A stretch of 46,896 nucleotides of DNA, taken from contig CAMYZO010000014.1 in assembly GCA_947303855.1 (NCBI GenBank), forward strand, positions 1-46,896. Direction: 5' to 3'. Under the pieces are notes generated by a model that was not told the origin of the DNA, ran no database searches, and was given only the letters and a program-made list of their open reading frames with translations. How positions within the stretch are numbered: the first letter of the stretch is position 1; every line of letters starts with the position of its first letter. A program made the position numbers and the translations under genes. Shown one piece after another: positions 8,801 to 16,916 of the stretch. The stretch is from an uncultured Prevotellaceae bacterium (GTDB lineage: Bacteria; Bacteroidota; Bacteroidia; Bacteroidales; Bacteroidaceae).

Positions 8801-8870
8801 GTCGAACACGGGCATTCCCTATCTGAACATTGTTTATTTAGTTAATGAGTGTACCACGGCCAAGAAATAA
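5844..8870 (+). CDS. FAD-linked 2-hydroxyacid dehydrogenase with Fe-S domain (D-lactate dehydrogenase / YdiJ type)
   Basis: 1008 residues, similar in length and order to GlcD-GlpC fusion enzymes such as YdiJ (D-2-hydroxyglutarate dehydrogenase) and bacterial D-lactate dehydrogenases. The FAD-binding PCMH domain occupies about residues 40-270, with RAAGTSLSGQS (71-81) and GGIVCNNASGM. A FAD-oxidase C domain follows, with EHGTGRN and FDPEGLLNQG. Residues about 590-665 hold two Fe-S cysteine sets, CIECGFCEVNCMSC and CSTSCPMKINTG. The C-terminal half carries two CCG motifs (MCCGQIWESKG near 824 and GCCGFAGDRG near 940). The first set has Met-Ser where CP is usual. Divergence from the permease suggests lactate oxidation into the quinone pool; substrate and stereospecificity cannot be read from sequence. 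Confidence 0.88.
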   Translation: MTKAYQNFLSDIQQFLPIERIYTDELRTLGWGTDASFYREIPQVVIRSDSEKEVSNIVKTCKKHHLPFTFRAAGTSLSGQSLSNSVLIVAGKHWERYEIGPGQDTIRLQPGIVGAKVNEILKPYGRVFPPDPASIGSAMVGGIVCNNASGMNCGVHANSDRMLVSARIVLTDGTVLDTGSEESRKAFRQSHPDFISKIETLRDRVRNDKTLAGRISRKYSIKNVTGLNLRPLIAYDDPFDIIAHLMVGSEGTLAFVSEVTMKTLHDYPFKASAMVYFLTMKESCEAVVAMKQLKAGDEDLQMSAEQLVVKSAEMLDYKSLSSVDDPVYLQYKKDVDAGKIAGVEPGDYKGLTAILTETKGITHEQLLEKIETIKNCLSGYRLYIPAEFTEDPAVYGKYWAIRSGIFPSVGGTRPVGTSCLIEDVAFPIESLPEATVRLQKLISDHGYHDACIYGHAFEGNYHFILNQSFENDQEVKRYEEMMRDVASLVVEGYDGSLKAEHGTGRNMAPFVKYEWGEAAFAVMQELKKIFDPEGLLNQGVIFNDDPECFIKCLKPLPVLDFDFSRVPDGGHHLMDSSRSTAQETIRQVQRANKCIECGFCEVNCMSCGLTLSSRMRIAVQREIRHLEATGENPERVATLRRQYKYYGDQTCATDGLCSTSCPMKINTGELTHLIRQMDMLDNKMGYQVGEFAANHMAGIKQGLRVVLDVAHMGHITLGPTLMTTICRTMNKMGLPLWTTAMPKKKRQPKPSDLTQFIIERSLPHHDKPENHSPLKVVYFPSCINQTMGLSKEHNKKHALVDEVIQLLAKAGYEAIFPEGMDRMCCGQIWESKGMLDIADRKSAELEQALWKASEEGKYPVLCAQSPCLHRMRRVMTKMKLYEPAEFITKYLVPRLNFHPIDRPIALHLTCSTREMGVADDLIQLARMCSTKVYLPEGVGCCGFAGDRGFTFPELNRYGLRKLRPQIEEHHIEVGYSNSRTCEIGLESNTGIPYLNIVYLVNECTTAKK

Positions 8871-8881
8871 GATTTTTTTCG

Positions 8882-8889
8882 TACCTTTG
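8882..8889 (+). promoter_or_regulatory. -7 box upstream of the rRNA methyltransferase
   Basis: TACCTTTG, 18 bases before the ATG at 8908 and 11 bases after the stop of the dehydrogenase. No clear -33 TTTG. Confidence 0.6.
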
Positions 8890-8907
8890 CAGCCAAAATT
8901 CTGAATT

Positions 8908-10341
8908 ATGGCAAGAAACAAGAAACCATTACCTCTGTTGGAGGAAGTAACCATTGAGGCTGTAGCCGCCGAGGGCAAGTGCCTGTTCCATTGGAACGAC
9001 CTGGTGGTGTTCGTACCCTTCTGTGTGCCCGGCGATGTCTGCGACATACAGATAAAGCGTAAGAAGCACTCCTTTGCCGAGGGCGAGGTGGTACGATTTA
9101 TTAGATATAGTAATGTACGCGCAACGCCCTTCTGCCAGCACTTCGGTGTCTGCGGCGGCTGCAAGTGGCAGAACCTGCCCTACGACGAGCAGCTCAAGTT
9201 CAAGCAGCAGCAGGTCTACGACCAGCTCACACGCATCGGCAAGATACAATTGCCAGAGTTCAGGCCCATCCTCGGCAGTGTCAAGACTCAAGAATATCGC
9301 AACAAGCTCGACTTCGGCTGTGCCAACAAGCGTTATCTGACGAAGGAGGAGATTGTGACGCTGCCCAACGACGAGAGTCAGAGTCTGAAGGACCGTCCCG
9401 CCATCGGCTTCCATATTACCGGCGCTTTCGACAAGATTCTGCCCATTGAGAAGTGCTGGCTGATGGACGACCTGCACAACCGCATCCGCAACGACATACG
9501 CGAGTATGCCGTTGCCAGCGGGCTGTCGTTCTTCGACCTCAGGTCACAGGTGGGACTGCTCCGCGACATCATCTTCCGCAACTCGGTATCAGGCGAGCTG
9601 ATGGTTATCATCCAGTTCCACTATGACGAGACCGGCGGCGAACGTGAGGCCAAGGCTCTGCTCCAGCATGTTGCCGACAAGTTTCCGGAGATTACCTCGC
9701 TGCTCTACTTGGACAACCAGAAGTGCAACGACACCATCGGCGACCAGCAGATACTGACGTTCAAAGGCACAGACTATATTTACGAACTGATGGAAGACCT
9801 CCGCTTCAAAGTGGGTCCCAAGTCGTTCTACCAGACCAACACCGAGCAGGCCTACCACCTCTACAGCGTCGCTCGCGAACTGGCAGGTCTGACGGGCAGC
9901 GAACTGGTCTACGACCTCTATACCGGCACAGGCACCATTGCCAACTTCGTGGCGCGCCAGGCCCGTCAGGTCATCGGCATCGAGTACGTGCCTGAGGCTA
10001 TTGAGGACGCCAAGGTCAACTCCGAGCTGAACGGCATCACTAACACGCTGTTCTATGCCGGCGACATGAAGGACATCCTTACCGACGACTTCATCAGCGA
10101 GCACGGACGTCCAGACATCATCATCACCGACCCGCCACGTGCCGGCATGCATCCCGACGTGGTGAAGACCATCCTCAACGCTGCTCCCCACCGTATCGTC
10201 TACGTCAGCTGCAACCCCGCCACACAAGCCCGCGACCTGCAGATGATGGACGAGGCCTACAGCGTAACAGCCGTACAGCCCGTCGACATGTTCCCCCATA
10301 CCCCCCACGTAGAGAATGTTGTATTACTAACCAAACGATAA
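8908..10341 (+). CDS. rlmD: 23S rRNA (uracil-5-)-methyltransferase, RumA/RlmD type
   Basis: SAM-dependent methylation of a uracil in 23S rRNA; 477 residues. An N-terminal TRAM-like domain (about 1-65) is followed by the Fe-S cysteine cluster FCQHFGVCGGCKWQ (near 73-86). The C-terminal Rossmann methyltransferase has VYDLYTGTGTIANFVA as SAM motif, TDPPRAGMHPDV, and the catalytic cysteine Cys435 in VSCNPATQARDL. Paralogues of this family modify other uracils (tRNA TrmA, RlmC), and Bacteroidetes often have more than one copy, so the exact target base is uncertain. A porin gene begins six bases after the stop without its own promoter. Confidence 0.88.
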   Translation: MARNKKPLPLLEEVTIEAVAAEGKCLFHWNDLVVFVPFCVPGDVCDIQIKRKKHSFAEGEVVRFIRYSNVRATPFCQHFGVCGGCKWQNLPYDEQLKFKQQQVYDQLTRIGKIQLPEFRPILGSVKTQEYRNKLDFGCANKRYLTKEEIVTLPNDESQSLKDRPAIGFHITGAFDKILPIEKCWLMDDLHNRIRNDIREYAVASGLSFFDLRSQVGLLRDIIFRNSVSGELMVIIQFHYDETGGEREAKALLQHVADKFPEITSLLYLDNQKCNDTIGDQQILTFKGTDYIYELMEDLRFKVGPKSFYQTNTEQAYHLYSVARELAGLTGSELVYDLYTGTGTIANFVARQARQVIGIEYVPEAIEDAKVNSELNGITNTLFYAGDMKDILTDDFISEHGRPDIIITDPPRAGMHPDVVKTILNAAPHRIVYVSCNPATQARDLQMMDEAYSVTAVQPVDMFPHTPHVENVVLLTKR

Positions 10342-10347
10342 CAAACT

Positions 10348-11463
10348 ATGAGAAAACTTTTGACAATGAGCCTTATGGCTTTCGCACTCACCGCAAATGC
10401 TGAGGAGCAGGAGGTGCAGAGCACCACACAGTCATCCACTATCGAAGTGCCCCAGTGGGTGAAGAACATCAAGTTCAGTGGCTACGGCATGCTGCAGTAT
10501 CAGGGTGAAGACAAGGATGGTGCTCACAGCAACACCTTCAACCTGCGCTTGGCACGTTTCATCCTCGATGGCAAGATTGGCGACTTCGACTGGCGGGCAC
10601 AGATTCAGGGCACCAATGCTACGGGCCCCGGACAGCCCACCGTACAGCTGGTAGACCTCTATGCAGAGTGGCGCAAATACCCCGAGTTCAAGATACGTGC
10701 CGGACAGTTCAAGCGTGCCTTCACCTACGAAAACCCCACCCACCCCATCACCCAGGGCTGGCGTAGCTACGCCGATGTCATTAACCGTCTCTCAGGTTTT
10801 GGTGACCGTACTGGTGAGCGTTCCTCTGGCGGCCGCGACATTGGCTTACAGTTTTCCGGCGACCTGCTCCCCAACAGCAACGGACGCCGTCTGCTGCACT
10901 ATCAGGTAGGCGTCTACAACGGTGAAGGAGTCAATATGAAAGACCAAGACAACCGCAAGGATATCATCGGCGGCCTGTGGGTCATGCCTATCAAGGGCCT
11001 GCGTATCGGTGCCTTCGGATGGACAGGCTCTCGCGGCAACATGCTCGACCCCGTGACCAAACAGACCCGCAGCGTTGAGAAGAACCGCTACGCCCTCTCT
11101 GCTGAATACAGCACAGGCGAATACATGTTCCGTGCCGAGTATCTGCACAGTGAGGGATGGGGGGCTGCCGCTGCCGCCAGCAACGTCCGCGAGATAGACT
11201 ACAGCAAGGGCAACAAGGCCGACGGCTGGTATGCTTTTGGCATTGTTCCCATCATCAAGTCCAAGCTGCACGCCAAGGCCCGCTACCAGTCTTACCGTCC
11301 GCAGAAGGAATGGGGCACGTCAGTCAATCAGGTGGAGTGCGGTCTGAACTATTACTTCACCAAGAATCTGGAACTTCATCTGGAATATTCGCACGTGAAC
11401 GACCGTTCACTGACTAAGCACGACTACAACCTGGTAGACGTTGAACTCGACTTCAGATTCTGA
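10348..11463 (+). CDS. Outer-membrane porin, phosphate-selective porin O/P family
   Basis: 371 residues. A signal peptide, MRKLLTMSLMAFALTANA, is followed by a protein with alternating short amphipathic strands and the C-terminal pattern VDVELDFRF, ending in phenylalanine as outer-membrane barrels usually do. The stretches FNLRLARFILDGKIGDFDWRA, VQLVDLYAEWRKYPEFKIRAGQFKRAF and ENPTHP are characteristic of Porin_O_P proteins in Bacteroidetes. Phosphate specificity is not established for this group. It is probably co-transcribed with the methyltransferase, an unexpected pairing. Its 3' end overlaps the converging flippase gene by 11 bases. Confidence 0.85.
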   Translation: MRKLLTMSLMAFALTANAEEQEVQSTTQSSTIEVPQWVKNIKFSGYGMLQYQGEDKDGAHSNTFNLRLARFILDGKIGDFDWRAQIQGTNATGPGQPTVQLVDLYAEWRKYPEFKIRAGQFKRAFTYENPTHPITQGWRSYADVINRLSGFGDRTGERSSGGRDIGLQFSGDLLPNSNGRRLLHYQVGVYNGEGVNMKDQDNRKDIIGGLWVMPIKGLRIGAFGWTGSRGNMLDPVTKQTRSVEKNRYALSAEYSTGEYMFRAEYLHSEGWGAAAAASNVREIDYSKGNKADGWYAFGIVPIIKSKLHAKARYQSYRPQKEWGTSVNQVECGLNYYFTKNLELHLEYSHVNDRSLTKHDYNLVDVELDFRF

Positions 11464-12931
11464 ACCTCTGGCATAACTTCTGCCACAGATGCGTCTTTTG
11501 ACGCAGGATATACAGCGAATAAGCCGTGCTGGCCAACACCAGTGCGGCTTCTGCTATCCAGTAGTTCAAGCCGTCGGAAGCCAGGGACACAGCAAAAGCA
11601 AGCAAGCCAACAGTCAGCTGTACGGCAACATAGCGTGCAATAGCCCACGTACAACGATATTGGTACTGCCAGTAGGCATAGCCCCATACTATCAGCCATT
11701 CCGCCACATGGGCAACAACGATGGCCACACCCGTGCCCCATATTCCCCAACAGTTGAAGCCTACTACGATAGAAGCCACCAATACCATAAAATAAGCTGA
11801 CTCGAGCAGCAGATAAGATAACGAACGGCTGCGAGCCAGGGTGATATATGCTACGGGCATTGTCATCACCTTGAAATACATGGCTATGACAGCTATCTGC
11901 CCCATCTGCACTACCGGCATGAAATCCTGAGTGAACAACATGGGGACAAGAACCGGCAATACCATCAGCATGCCGACGAGCATAGGCGAAAGCAGCAGCA
12001 GCGACACCTCCATCTGCCGGTTTACCGTCAGATTGGTAGTGGGTATATCCTTGCTTACCGCCGACAGTCTTGGGAAGAAGTCGGTCTCCATAGAGGAGAA
12101 CACCATGCCGGCGTATGTAATGGTAAGCATATAGCCCGTGTTATACAATCCCACAGCATCCAGGTTGCCTTCCACATTCAGAAAGGAGCGGATAAACATC
12201 TCCGAGGCACTGCCTATGGCAGCTGCCATGACGAACGACAATCCCAGACGGACGATACTAAACCCGTCGCTCAGCTGCTGCCTGCTGAAACGCAGCCGAT
12301 ACGGAAAACAGCGGAACGAATAGTATATGGTCGTCAGCAAAGAGCAGGCTGCCATCAATATAATCGACGGGACAATGCCCGACACCCCCCATAAGAAAAA
12401 CAACGGTATCGACAACAGCACAGACGAGAGAGCCGTGTACACCTGAAGACGTGCCAGCACGCCCAGTCGCCTGGTACTCTTCAACACCACCAACTCGCCG
12501 GCACAGACAGCACTCATAGATACCGACACGGCCAGCAGGGCATAGTGGAGCGTGTGGTTACCCCACGTAAAAGTCATCGTGTTAAGAAGAGGACTGATGG
12601 TCACACAGAACAAGAAGCCCAGCATGGCAGCAATACAACTCCACAGGCGAACCACCTGTACATAGTACTCCATCTTTTCGTGCTGTCCCTGTTCATACAG
12701 TTCCGACAACTTTGGGACGGCGCCAAATGAGATGCCCAGGTTGGTACACTGTGAGGCAAAACTCTGTACCGACAAGAGAAGGGCATTGAAACCCATTCCG
12801 CTGGCTCCCAACAACAGTGCCATAGCCTTGTTGCGAACAAGACTAATCAGTATGATTAAGCCCTGAACACCACCAAAGACACTTGTGTACTTTAGCACGT
12901 GGTTGTAACTGCCGCCTGCCTCTTCCTTCAT
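11453..12931 (-). CDS. Polysaccharide flippase (Wzx / MATE-like oligosaccharide exporter)
   Basis: Predicted inner-membrane flippase moving lipid-linked sugar units; 492 residues from the ATG at 12931. It has about twelve to fourteen hydrophobic segments, with N-terminal HVLKYTSVFGGVQGLIILIS and the typical NKAMALLLGASGMGFNALL. The open frame extends upstream to 12982, but that part covers a TAATTTTG promoter box (12952-12959), so MKEEAGG is chosen as the start. It is divergent from a methyltransferase and glycosyltransferases, so it likely exports the glycan they build. Whether this is O-antigen, capsule or another glycan cannot be told. Confidence 0.82.
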   Translation of the reverse strand: MKEEAGGSYNHVLKYTSVFGGVQGLIILISLVRNKAMALLLGASGMGFNALLLSVQSFASQCTNLGISFGAVPKLSELYEQGQHEKMEYYVQVVRLWSCIAAMLGFLFCVTISPLLNTMTFTWGNHTLHYALLAVSVSMSAVCAGELVVLKSTRRLGVLARLQVYTALSSVLLSIPLFFLWGVSGIVPSIILMAACSLLTTIYYSFRCFPYRLRFSRQQLSDGFSIVRLGLSFVMAAAIGSASEMFIRSFLNVEGNLDAVGLYNTGYMLTITYAGMVFSSMETDFFPRLSAVSKDIPTTNLTVNRQMEVSLLLLSPMLVGMLMVLPVLVPMLFTQDFMPVVQMGQIAVIAMYFKVMTMPVAYITLARSRSLSYLLLESAYFMVLVASIVVGFNCWGIWGTGVAIVVAHVAEWLIVWGYAYWQYQYRCTWAIARYVAVQLTVGLLAFAVSLASDGLNYWIAEAALVLASTAYSLYILRQKTHLWQKLCQRFRI

Positions 12932-12951
12932 TCTTTTGCGTAAATCGGCCG

Positions 12952-12983
12952 CAAAATTACACATTTTTGCATAAAAAACCAAA
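12952..12983 (-). promoter_or_regulatory. Promoter of the flippase gene
   Basis: On the minus strand TTTG (12983-12980), 20 bp, TAATTTTG (12959-12952), 20 bases before the ATG. Confidence 0.75.
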
Positions 12984-12988
12984 AGAAT

Positions 12989-13020
12989 TTTGGCTTTTTA
13001 TAGGGTAATTAGTACCTTTG
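12989..13020 (+). promoter_or_regulatory. Promoter of the glycan-synthesis genes
   Basis: TTTG (12989-12992), 20 bp, TACCTTTG (13013-13020), 20 bases before the ATG at 13041. Its -33 box and that of the divergent flippase promoter form the inverted pair CCAAAA and TTTTGG, three bases apart. Confidence 0.8.
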
Positions 13021-13040
13021 CATAAAAATGTGCAAATAAC

Positions 13041-13940
13041 ATGAGTAACTCCGTCAGCATCTGGGACAAGTGGAGGCAGGGCATTGCCTACGAAGTAGCC
13101 TTCTGGAACAATGTCTACCGCTGGAACCACACCTTTGAGGGGACTATGAACTGGTCGGCGTATAACAGCACCATCACATTAGAGCATTTCGACGCCAACC
13201 ATTTCCTCAGACATCTTCAGCATCCCAAGGTACTCGATGTAGGGTGCGGCATGAGCTATGCCACAGGCAATTTCCTGACAGACGGCAAAGAGGCCAAGCC
13301 ACTTGACATTCATTATGTAGACCCCTTGGCACCCTATTTCAACCAGATTCTCAAAAGACACCACAGAGACGTGCCGCAGATAGAGTTTGGCATGATGGAA
13401 TATCTTTCCGACTTCTTCCCCCATCACGATGTCTCGCTGGTAATCATTCAAAATGCCCTTGACCATTCTGCCCACCCCATGCAAGGCATATTGGAGTCTG
13501 TCAACACGCTGCATCCGGGCGGCATCCTCTACCTGAATCATCATCCTAACGAGGCCGAGATGGAGCATTACAAAGGCTTTCACCAGTACAACATCACACA
13601 AGCGGACGGACAGCTGATTATCTGGAACAAGGAACAGTCATGGAATGTCAACGACCTGGTAAAAGACTTTGCCGACATCAGCGTTTCCGTCTGCGACAAC
13701 GGCCATATCGTCAGCATCATCCGCAAGAAGGGAGAAGTTCCGGCAACGCTCCTGAGCCGTCAGAAGGACAAGGACTTACGGGCCATGGCGCTGACACCGC
13801 AGGGCCTCAGCAACCTGCAATGGTCAGAATTCCTGGCCTACCGTCTCAGTTACTGGAAGTACAACACCATCCAGTTCTTTGTCCAGGCATTGCCCTGGAC
13901 CGTGAAAATGAAACTCAAGAAACTGATTGGCCAGGCATAG
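13041..13940 (+). CDS. SAM-dependent methyltransferase of the polysaccharide cluster
   Basis: 299 residues. SAM-binding motif I, KVLDVGCGMSYATG, lies near residues 62-75; VIIQNALDHSAHPMQGI and LHPGGILYLNHHPNE match motifs of class I methyltransferases (type 11/12). The first gene after the promoter at 13013, it stands 26 bases before a GT2 glycosyltransferase. It probably methylates a sugar or an intermediate of the surface glycan, but the acceptor is unknown. The C-terminal third, after about residue 215, is not recognised. Confidence 0.75.
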   Translation: MSNSVSIWDKWRQGIAYEVAFWNNVYRWNHTFEGTMNWSAYNSTITLEHFDANHFLRHLQHPKVLDVGCGMSYATGNFLTDGKEAKPLDIHYVDPLAPYFNQILKRHHRDVPQIEFGMMEYLSDFFPHHDVSLVIIQNALDHSAHPMQGILESVNTLHPGGILYLNHHPNEAEMEHYKGFHQYNITQADGQLIIWNKEQSWNVNDLVKDFADISVSVCDNGHIVSIIRKKGEVPATLLSRQKDKDLRAMALTPQGLSNLQWSEFLAYRLSYWKYNTIQFFVQALPWTVKMKLKKLIGQA

Positions 13941-13966
13941 AAAACACCATTGGGAAACCAGCCGCA

Positions 13967-14875
13967 ATGACACTACTGAGCATCATCATACCCGTCTACA
14001 ACGTTGCATCCACACTCAACCGCTGCATAGAGAGTGTGGCAGGCGCCGCCATCCCCGATATTGAAATCATATTAGTCGACGACGGCTCCACAGACCAAAG
14101 CCCCCTGCTGTGCGACGAATGGCAGGAGCGCGACCAGCGGATAAGCGTCATCCACAAGAGCAACGGCGGACTCAGCGATGCCAGGAACCACGGCCTTGAG
14201 GCTGCCACCGGCCAATATATTGCTTTCATCGATTCTGACGACTACATAGAGCCCGGTTCCTTCCGGCAACTGCTCGACATCTTAGGCCACCATCCGGAAT
14301 ACGACATTCTGGAATTTCCCGTCATTCAGCACGAAGGGTCAGCCAAGGAGCATCTGCTGACTTTCCCAGACCAGTCATACACCTCCGCCAGTGAGTACTG
14401 GTACGGCACCAAAGCCTACCTGCACACATACGCCTGGAACAAAATCTACAAGCGCCACCTGTTCCGCAGCATCAGGTTTCCTGTGGGCAAGCTCTTTGAA
14501 GATGCCTACACCCTGCCCCAACTACTGCTGTCGGCCAGCGTCGTAGCCACCTGTTCAAAGGGGGTATACCACTACTGCTACAACGCCGGCGGCATAACCG
14601 CCACCGCCGACGGGCGGGCATGGCAGATGCTGTTAGACGCCCATATAGGCATCACCCGCATCCCTCAGTTCTCGGCCTATAACAACGAGGATTACTATCT
14701 CCATCTGGTCAATATCCAGATATTCACCTACGAACTTACCGGGAATTATCCTGTTGTTGAAGACAGGCCCGTCTACAAAGCAAACAACGCAAAAACAATA
14801 TTACTCAAACTATTAGGTATTAACAAGTTATGCAAAGCCAACAAACTTTTCAGAACCATCATCCGGCGCCGTTGA
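13967..14875 (+). CDS. Glycosyltransferase family 2
   Basis: 302 residues from the ATG at 13967, with the GT-A opening MTLLSIIIPVYNVASTLNRC, EIILVDDGSTDQS, GLSDARNHGLEAATGQYIAF and the metal-binding DSDD. A longer open frame from 13640 only overlaps the methyltransferase in another frame and lacks homology, so it was rejected. The start stands 26 bases after the methyltransferase stop, and the 3' end overlaps the next glycosyltransferase by 46 bases. Donor and acceptor are unknown. Confidence 0.88.
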   Translation: MTLLSIIIPVYNVASTLNRCIESVAGAAIPDIEIILVDDGSTDQSPLLCDEWQERDQRISVIHKSNGGLSDARNHGLEAATGQYIAFIDSDDYIEPGSFRQLLDILGHHPEYDILEFPVIQHEGSAKEHLLTFPDQSYTSASEYWYGTKAYLHTYAWNKIYKRHLFRSIRFPVGKLFEDAYTLPQLLLSASVVATCSKGVYHYCYNAGGITATADGRAWQMLLDAHIGITRIPQFSAYNNEDYYLHLVNIQIFTYELTGNYPVVEDRPVYKANNAKTILLKLLGINKLCKANKLFRTIIRRR

Positions 14876-15822
14876 TTTCCTTTATTGTTGCCTGTTACAA
14901 TATTCCCACACCCATGCTGTGCCAGTGTTTAGAAAGCATCATGGCACTTTCACTCAACAGCAGCGAGCGCGAAGTCATCGTCATCGACGACGGCTCAGCA
15001 CAGAGTCCGTTAGCGGAACTGTCCAAGTATGCTGACGACATGATATATGTACGCCAACGCAACGCCGGACTCAGCGAGGCCCGTAACCGTGGCTTGCAGA
15101 TAGCCAGCGGGCAGTATGTGCAGTTTGTCGATGCTGACGACTACCTGCTACGCTCACCCTACGAGCACTGTCTTGACCTGGTACGCTACCGTCACCCCGA
15201 TGTGGTGATGTTCGACTTCACCGATGGCAACACTAACGGCGAAGCCACCTTCAATACTAGCGACTTGAAAAGCGGGACCGAGTTTCTTAGCCAGCACAAC
15301 CTGCAGGCCACAGCTTGCTGTTACATCTTCCGCAGGCTGATTCTGGGCGAACTTCGCTTCACACCGGGCATCTACCATGAGGACGAGGAGTTCACCCCGC
15401 AACTGCTGCTACGTGCAGAAACCGTCTGCTCTACCGATGCCCAGGCCTATTTCTACCGTCACCGTCCCCACTCCATCACGACGGAAACCGACAAGCGCCA
15501 GGTCATCAAGAGGCTGAACGACAACCTGTTAGTTATCAGAAAGCTCCATCACCTGGCCGACACGTTGCCACTGAGCGACCGTCTGGCTCTCAGCCGGCGT
15601 GTAGCCCAGCTGACCATGGACTATATCTACAACATCATCACCCAGACCCGTGACCGGCAATACCTTAACAGGAAGTTGCAGCAGTTGCAGGATGACGGGC
15701 TTTTCCCCTTGCCTGACCGTGACTATACCACCAAGTACAAGTGGTTCCGCCGTCTCACCAACAGCACCATGGGGCTGAGCCTGCTCATGAACGTTCTTCC
15801 CATGATAAACAAGGAGCGATGA
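14830..15822 (+). CDS. Glycosyltransferase family 2 (second copy)
   Basis: 330 residues; GT-A motifs LISFIVACYNIPTPMLCQ, EVIVIDDGSAQSP, GLSEARNRGLQIASGQYVQF and DADD. It resembles the preceding GT2 in layout and motif wording but is clearly diverged in its acceptor half. The first in-frame ATG gives a 46-base overlap with the upstream gene; no later Met precedes the conserved ISFIVACYN, so the overlap appears real. The stop overlaps the next start (ATGA). Confidence 0.86.
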   Translation: MQSQQTFQNHHPAPLISFIVACYNIPTPMLCQCLESIMALSLNSSEREVIVIDDGSAQSPLAELSKYADDMIYVRQRNAGLSEARNRGLQIASGQYVQFVDADDYLLRSPYEHCLDLVRYRHPDVVMFDFTDGNTNGEATFNTSDLKSGTEFLSQHNLQATACCYIFRRLILGELRFTPGIYHEDEEFTPQLLLRAETVCSTDAQAYFYRHRPHSITTETDKRQVIKRLNDNLLVIRKLHHLADTLPLSDRLALSRRVAQLTMDYIYNIITQTRDRQYLNRKLQQLQDDGLFPLPDRDYTTKYKWFRRLTNSTMGLSLLMNVLPMINKER

Positions 15823-16916
15823 AGATTCTGTTGATAGGTGAATACAGCAACGTCCACTGGACACTGGCCGAAGGCCTGCGGCAGCAGGGACATCGGGTGA
15901 CAGTTGTCTCCAACGGTGATTTCTGGAAGAATTATCCAAGAGATATAGATGTCAGCCGTCCCGAAGGTCCTTTCGGCGGCCTGCGTCTGTGGTGCCGCGT
16001 CCACCGTCTGCTGCCGCTATTACGGGGTTACGACATTGTACAGCTCATCAACCCCATGTTTCTGGAGTTGCGCGCTGAGCGCCTGTCTGGTATCTACCGC
16101 TATTTGCGCCGCCACAACAAGCGCTTGGTTTTAGGAGCCTATGGCATGGACTGGTACTGGGTAAACACCTGTACCACGCAGAAGCCCTTGCGCTACAGCG
16201 ATTTCAATATCGGCAGCCAACTGCGCACTGACGCCTCTGCCCTGCGTGAACAGCACGACTGGATGGGAACAGCCAAGGAGCAACTTAACAAGACCATTGC
16301 TACCGATGCCGACGCTATTGTCACCTGTCTCTATGAGTACGATGTCTGCTACCGTCCGGTTTTCCCTCAGAAAACCTGTTTCATACCCCTTCCCATCCGC
16401 CTGCCGGAGCACAGCACCACCAGCCGTTGCCAGCGCTCAAAAGTCTGCTTCTTCATAGGCATCAGCCGTGGGCGCAGCCAGTACAAAGGGACTGACATCA
16501 TGCTACAGGCGGCCAAAGACCTTCAACAGCGATACGGCCACCGCATGAAGCTGAACGTGGCCGATGGCGTGCCCTTCAGCCAGTACACACAACTCATGGA
16601 GGGTTCCGACGCCATCCTCGACCAACTGTACTCCTACACGCCCTCCATGAATTCCCTACTGGCCATGTCGAAGGGCATCATCTGCATTGGCGGTGGCGAA
16701 CCAGAGAACTACGACATCATCCGGGAGCAGGAACTGCGCCCCATCATCAACGTCGAACCCTCCTACCAGAGTGTGTACGACGCCATGGAGCAGCTCATAC
16801 TACACCCCGAGCGCATTGAAGACCTGAAACGGCAGAGCGTAGCCTACGTCCGCCGTCACCATGACTATCTGTCAGTAGCTCGCCGTTACGAAGCGTTATA
16901 CCTTAGCCTTCTATAG
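15819..16916 (+). CDS. Glycosyltransferase, GT-B fold (family 4-like)
   Basis: 365 residues from the ATG at 15819, which forms an ATGA overlap with the previous stop. N-terminal MKILLIGEYSNVHWTLAEGL and GHRVTVVSNGD are typical of GT-B transferases acting on polysaccharides. The C-terminal half has KVCFFIGISRGRSQYKGTDI, then YTPSMNSLLAMSKGIICIGGG, the place of the nucleotide-sugar site with its EPENYD acidic stretch. Longer frames starting at 15741 lie inside the upstream gene. The last 14 bases overlap the converging cytidylate-kinase-like gene. Confidence 0.78.
   Translation: MKILLIGEYSNVHWTLAEGLRQQGHRVTVVSNGDFWKNYPRDIDVSRPEGPFGGLRLWCRVHRLLPLLRGYDIVQLINPMFLELRAERLSGIYRYLRRHNKRLVLGAYGMDWYWVNTCTTQKPLRYSDFNIGSQLRTDASALREQHDWMGTAKEQLNKTIATDADAIVTCLYEYDVCYRPVFPQKTCFIPLPIRLPEHSTTSRCQRSKVCFFIGISRGRSQYKGTDIMLQAAKDLQQRYGHRMKLNVADGVPFSQYTQLMEGSDAILDQLYSYTPSMNSLLAMSKGIICIGGGEPENYDIIREQELRPIINVEPSYQSVYDAMEQLILHPERIEDLKRQSVAYVRRHHDYLSVARRYEALYLSLL

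Noticed and set aside
13640..14875. Longer version of the first GT2 (411 codons)
   Set aside because: The extra part lies in another frame inside the methyltransferase gene; the GT2 domain begins at MTLLSIIIPVYN.
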